A stretch of 13,667 nucleotides of DNA from Deltaproteobacteria bacterium RIFCSPLOWO2_02_FULL_57_26 (GTDB lineage: Bacteria; Desulfobacterota; Binatia; UBA9968): assembly GCA_001798455.1 (NCBI GenBank), contig MGSI01000150.1, positions 1 through 13,667 on the forward strand, in the 5' to 3' direction. Under the pieces are notes generated by a model that saw nothing but the letters and a program-made list of their open reading frames with translations, was not told the DNA's origin and did not search any database. Positions 12,402 to 13,667 of the stretch are shown here, in pieces (the stretch's first letter is position 1; each line of letters begins with the position of its first letter). The position numbers and the translations under genes were made by a program.

Positions 12402-13232
12402 ATGCACCCGTTCCCCTTGAGCTTTCTGCTTTTTTTATATCAGCTTGCGCTCGGAGGTCTTTTGGCCCTTGCGGCTACCCCTTTTCACGAACTGGAAAGG
12501 GGTTTCTATAAATCGACGGCAGGGGTTCTCTTCGTTGCGGCCTTTTTGAGTTTCCTGGGAAAGGCAAATCTCTACCTCACATCCAGATCCGAAGTGATAA
12601 AAGCAGGCGCGAGCGTCGACATCGTTTTCCATTTCCTCTTCCTGCTTCTTTTCGCCCTCTATCTGTTTTCTCTTTGGAAGGAGCGCGTTTACCTGCGCGC
12701 CAGGGCCTTTTCTTTTTCTCTCCTTTTTGGCCTGGCGGGGCTGGCCCTCAGCTCCCATGCGTTTCGGCAAACCCCATGGTGGTCGTTTGAGACCCTGCTC
12801 TACCCCGTAAGCTTCCTCCTCTCCGCTCTCCTCTTGGGTGGGGTAACCGTCGGAATGTTGATCGGGCATTGGTACCTGATTGACACCGGGCAAAGCATCG
12901 AACCCTTTGTCCGAATCTTTAAGTTCTTTGTTTTCTGTCTGATTGCGCAGACCGCTTATTTCTTAGCGCTGCCTTTATCGCTGGTCCTGGTTGGCAATGC
13001 GGAAACCCTCTCAGGCCTCGAGCGACTGTGGGGAGATCACTTTTTCCTGCTTTCCGCCCGCGTGATCATCGGCCAGGTAGCGCCGCTCGGTTTATCTTTT
13101 ATGATATGGCGGACGCTGAAGATCCCGCATACCATGGCGGCCACGGGACTCTTTTATATTGCTTTGCTGGGGGTTTTTGTCGGGGAAATTTTGGGTAAGC
13201 AGATCCTCGCGTTAACCTTCCTACCCTTCTAG
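12402..13232 (+). CDS. Unrecognised 8-TM membrane protein of quinone operon
   Basis: I do not recognise a characterised family. The 276-aa protein is very hydrophobic with about eight membrane segments (approximately 5-25, 37-57, 73-92, 103-119, 132-156, 173-196, 214-233, 244-268). Conserved-looking polar residues in or near membrane segments include Gly155-His156-Trp157-Tyr158 of LIGHWYLID, Arg220 and Gln225 in ARVIIGQVAP, and Arg237, His243, Thr244 and Glu262 toward the C-terminus. A short tract ERGFYKS (32-38) lies between segments 1 and 2. There is no signal lipobox and no haem CxxCH. The ATG is 4 bp after the ubiE stop with AGG about nine bases upstream, so the genes are probably co-translated. 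The open frame extends 29 codons upstream inside ubiE, but that part is basic and hydrophilic and is rejected. Location suggests a role with membrane quinones: a quinone-binding or haem-binding subunit, or a transporter. Confidence 0.85.
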   Translation: MHPFPLSFLLFLYQLALGGLLALAATPFHELERGFYKSTAGVLFVAAFLSFLGKANLYLTSRSEVIKAGASVDIVFHFLFLLLFALYLFSLWKERVYLRARAFSFSLLFGLAGLALSSHAFRQTPWWSFETLLYPVSFLLSALLLGGVTVGMLIGHWYLIDTGQSIEPFVRIFKFFVFCLIAQTAYFLALPLSLVLVGNAETLSGLERLWGDHFFLLSARVIIGQVAPLGLSFMIWRTLKIPHTMAATGLFYIALLGVFVGEILGKQILALTFLPF

Positions 13233-13240
13233 CAATGGCA

Positions 13241-13297
13241 GATTTCAAATCTCAAATTACAAATCTGAGATCTGAGATCTGCGATTTGAGATTCCTT
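13241..13297. repeat. Inverted repeat with internal AGATCTG tandem units
   Basis: AATCTCAAAT (13248-13257) and ATTTGAGATT (13284-13293) form a perfect 10-bp stem around a loop containing ATCTGAGATCTGAGATCTGC, i.e. about three copies of a 7-bp ATCTGAG-like unit. It sits exactly between two convergent genes. It could act in both directions to end transcription, but it is AT-rich with no T-run, so it is not a standard intrinsic terminator. Similar AAATCTCAAAT-type words are common intergenic filler in some genomes. Confidence 0.55.
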
Positions 13298-13309
13298 GCA
13301 GAGCGAGTA

Positions 13310-13573
13310 CTACGGGTAGGTTTTAATCTTTGTCACCCTGAGCCCTTTTGAGGTCCAGCCCAGGTCGTAGCCTACCTCTTGCCCTTCTTGAAGCTCGCTG
13401 GGACTCTTTACTTCGCCCAAAAGTTCCACGAACTGGAAGGAAAACGGCACTTCCCTGCCGCTTTCCGTTCGAACCAGGCCCATGTTGTTACTGGGGAAAA
13501 GCTTGCTGATGGACCCGTGATAGAAGAGGTCTTTTGACCGCTCGGCCTTGCTATCCTCTTCCGTCTGACTCAT
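13310..13573 (-). CDS. Divergent cold-shock-domain-like small protein
   Basis: This is an 87-aa soluble protein. After a charged N-terminus (residues 1-16) it reads GSISKLFPSNNMGLVRTESG (20-39), then REVPFSFQFVELLGE, then SELQEGQEVGYDLGW and KGLRVTKIKTY. The order of strands (GxIxx...GxVxTxxGxxxPF...LxxGxxVxFdL...VxxI) follows a five-stranded cold-shock/OB-fold domain. The classical RNP1 and RNP2 aromatic residues (KGFGFI, VFVHF) are largely replaced: SNNMGLV and VPFSF. Nucleic-acid binding is plausible but weaker or different from CspA. The start ATG overlaps the TGA of the upstream gene as ATGA, which supports the start despite no clear Shine-Dalgarno. It is convergent with the quinone operon. 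Confidence 0.7.
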   Translation of the reverse strand: MSQTEEDSKAERSKDLFYHGSISKLFPSNNMGLVRTESGREVPFSFQFVELLGEVKSPSELQEGQEVGYDLGWTSKGLRVTKIKTYP

Positions 13574-13667
13574 GACGGTTGGGATCGTTTGAGTCCCAGC
13601 GGATGTTTTTGGCGGGCTATGCGGCCCTGGAGCTCCATCAACCCATCTAACACCGCCTCTGGACGAG
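13570..13667 (-). CDS. Partial gene, C-terminal 31 residues only
   Basis: A minus-strand frame runs from the window edge to a TGA at 13570-13572. The visible end reads RPEAVLDGLMELQGRIARQK followed by HPLGLKRSQPS. It looks like a real helical C-terminus with a basic tail, and its stop overlaps the ATG of the cold-shock-like gene (ATGA), typical of translationally coupled neighbours. The 5' part is outside the window, so the family cannot be named. Confidence 0.55.
   Translation of the reverse strand, partial: RPEAVLDGLMELQGRIARQKHPLGLKRSQPS

Noticed and set aside
1..13667. CRISPR array, prophage, integrase, toxin-antitoxin or defence genes
   Set aside because: No regularly spaced repeats, Cas-like, integrase-like or paired toxin-antitoxin frames were seen on either strand.

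Overview
The window looks like chromosomal DNA from a GC-rich, Gram-negative-type bacterium with a membrane respiratory chain. The evidence is a lipoprotein cytochrome c, a UbiE/MenG methyltransferase, a long-chain polyprenyl diphosphate synthase and several integral membrane proteins. From memory, the gene order valS-nadC-birA-coaX recalls deltaproteobacterial and related lineages (Desulfobacterota, Myxococcota, Methylomirabilota/NC10, Binatota). No 16S rRNA or other decisive marker is present, so that placement is an inference.

Layout. (1) Positions 1-645 are mostly non-coding and rich in dispersed-repeat material: an 18-bp perfect palindrome, a roughly 70-bp element with imperfect terminal inverted repeats, degenerate CGTGGTTCGTGCTCGTG-type words, and a possible 40-codon gene remnant. 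(2) Positions 646-8837 hold a tightly packed minus-strand cluster. In transcription order it encodes a receiver-like protein, valyl-tRNA synthetase (valS), quinolinate phosphoribosyltransferase (nadC), biotin protein ligase (birA), type III pantothenate kinase (coaX), an EF-G paralogue and, after a 93-bp gap, a 66-aa zinc-ribbon protein. Spacings through the EF-G gene run from an 8-nt overlap to 30 bp. The cluster joins translation (ValRS, EF-G-like GTPase) to cofactor supply (NAD, biotin attachment, CoA). (3) A tRNA-Leu(CAG) gene at 8924-9011 on the plus strand has a near-consensus sigma70 promoter and is divergent from the cluster. (4) A small monohaem cytochrome c lipoprotein (+) converges on a PuuD-type membrane protein (-). 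The pair resembles a split version of the membrane and cytochrome domains that are fused in the urate oxidase PuuD. (5) A plus-strand quinone cluster follows: polyprenyl diphosphate synthase, UbiE/MenG, and an unrecognised protein with about eight membrane segments. (6) At the right edge, a divergent cold-shock-domain-like protein (-) overlaps by ATGA the end of a gene that runs off the window.

The best candidates for something undescribed are the EF-G paralogue with altered G3 and G4 motifs, the split PuuD-like pair, the 8-TM protein tied to quinone synthesis, and the degenerate receiver protein with an acidic C-terminal tail that heads the valS cluster. No defence island, CRISPR array, prophage or intact transposase was seen.
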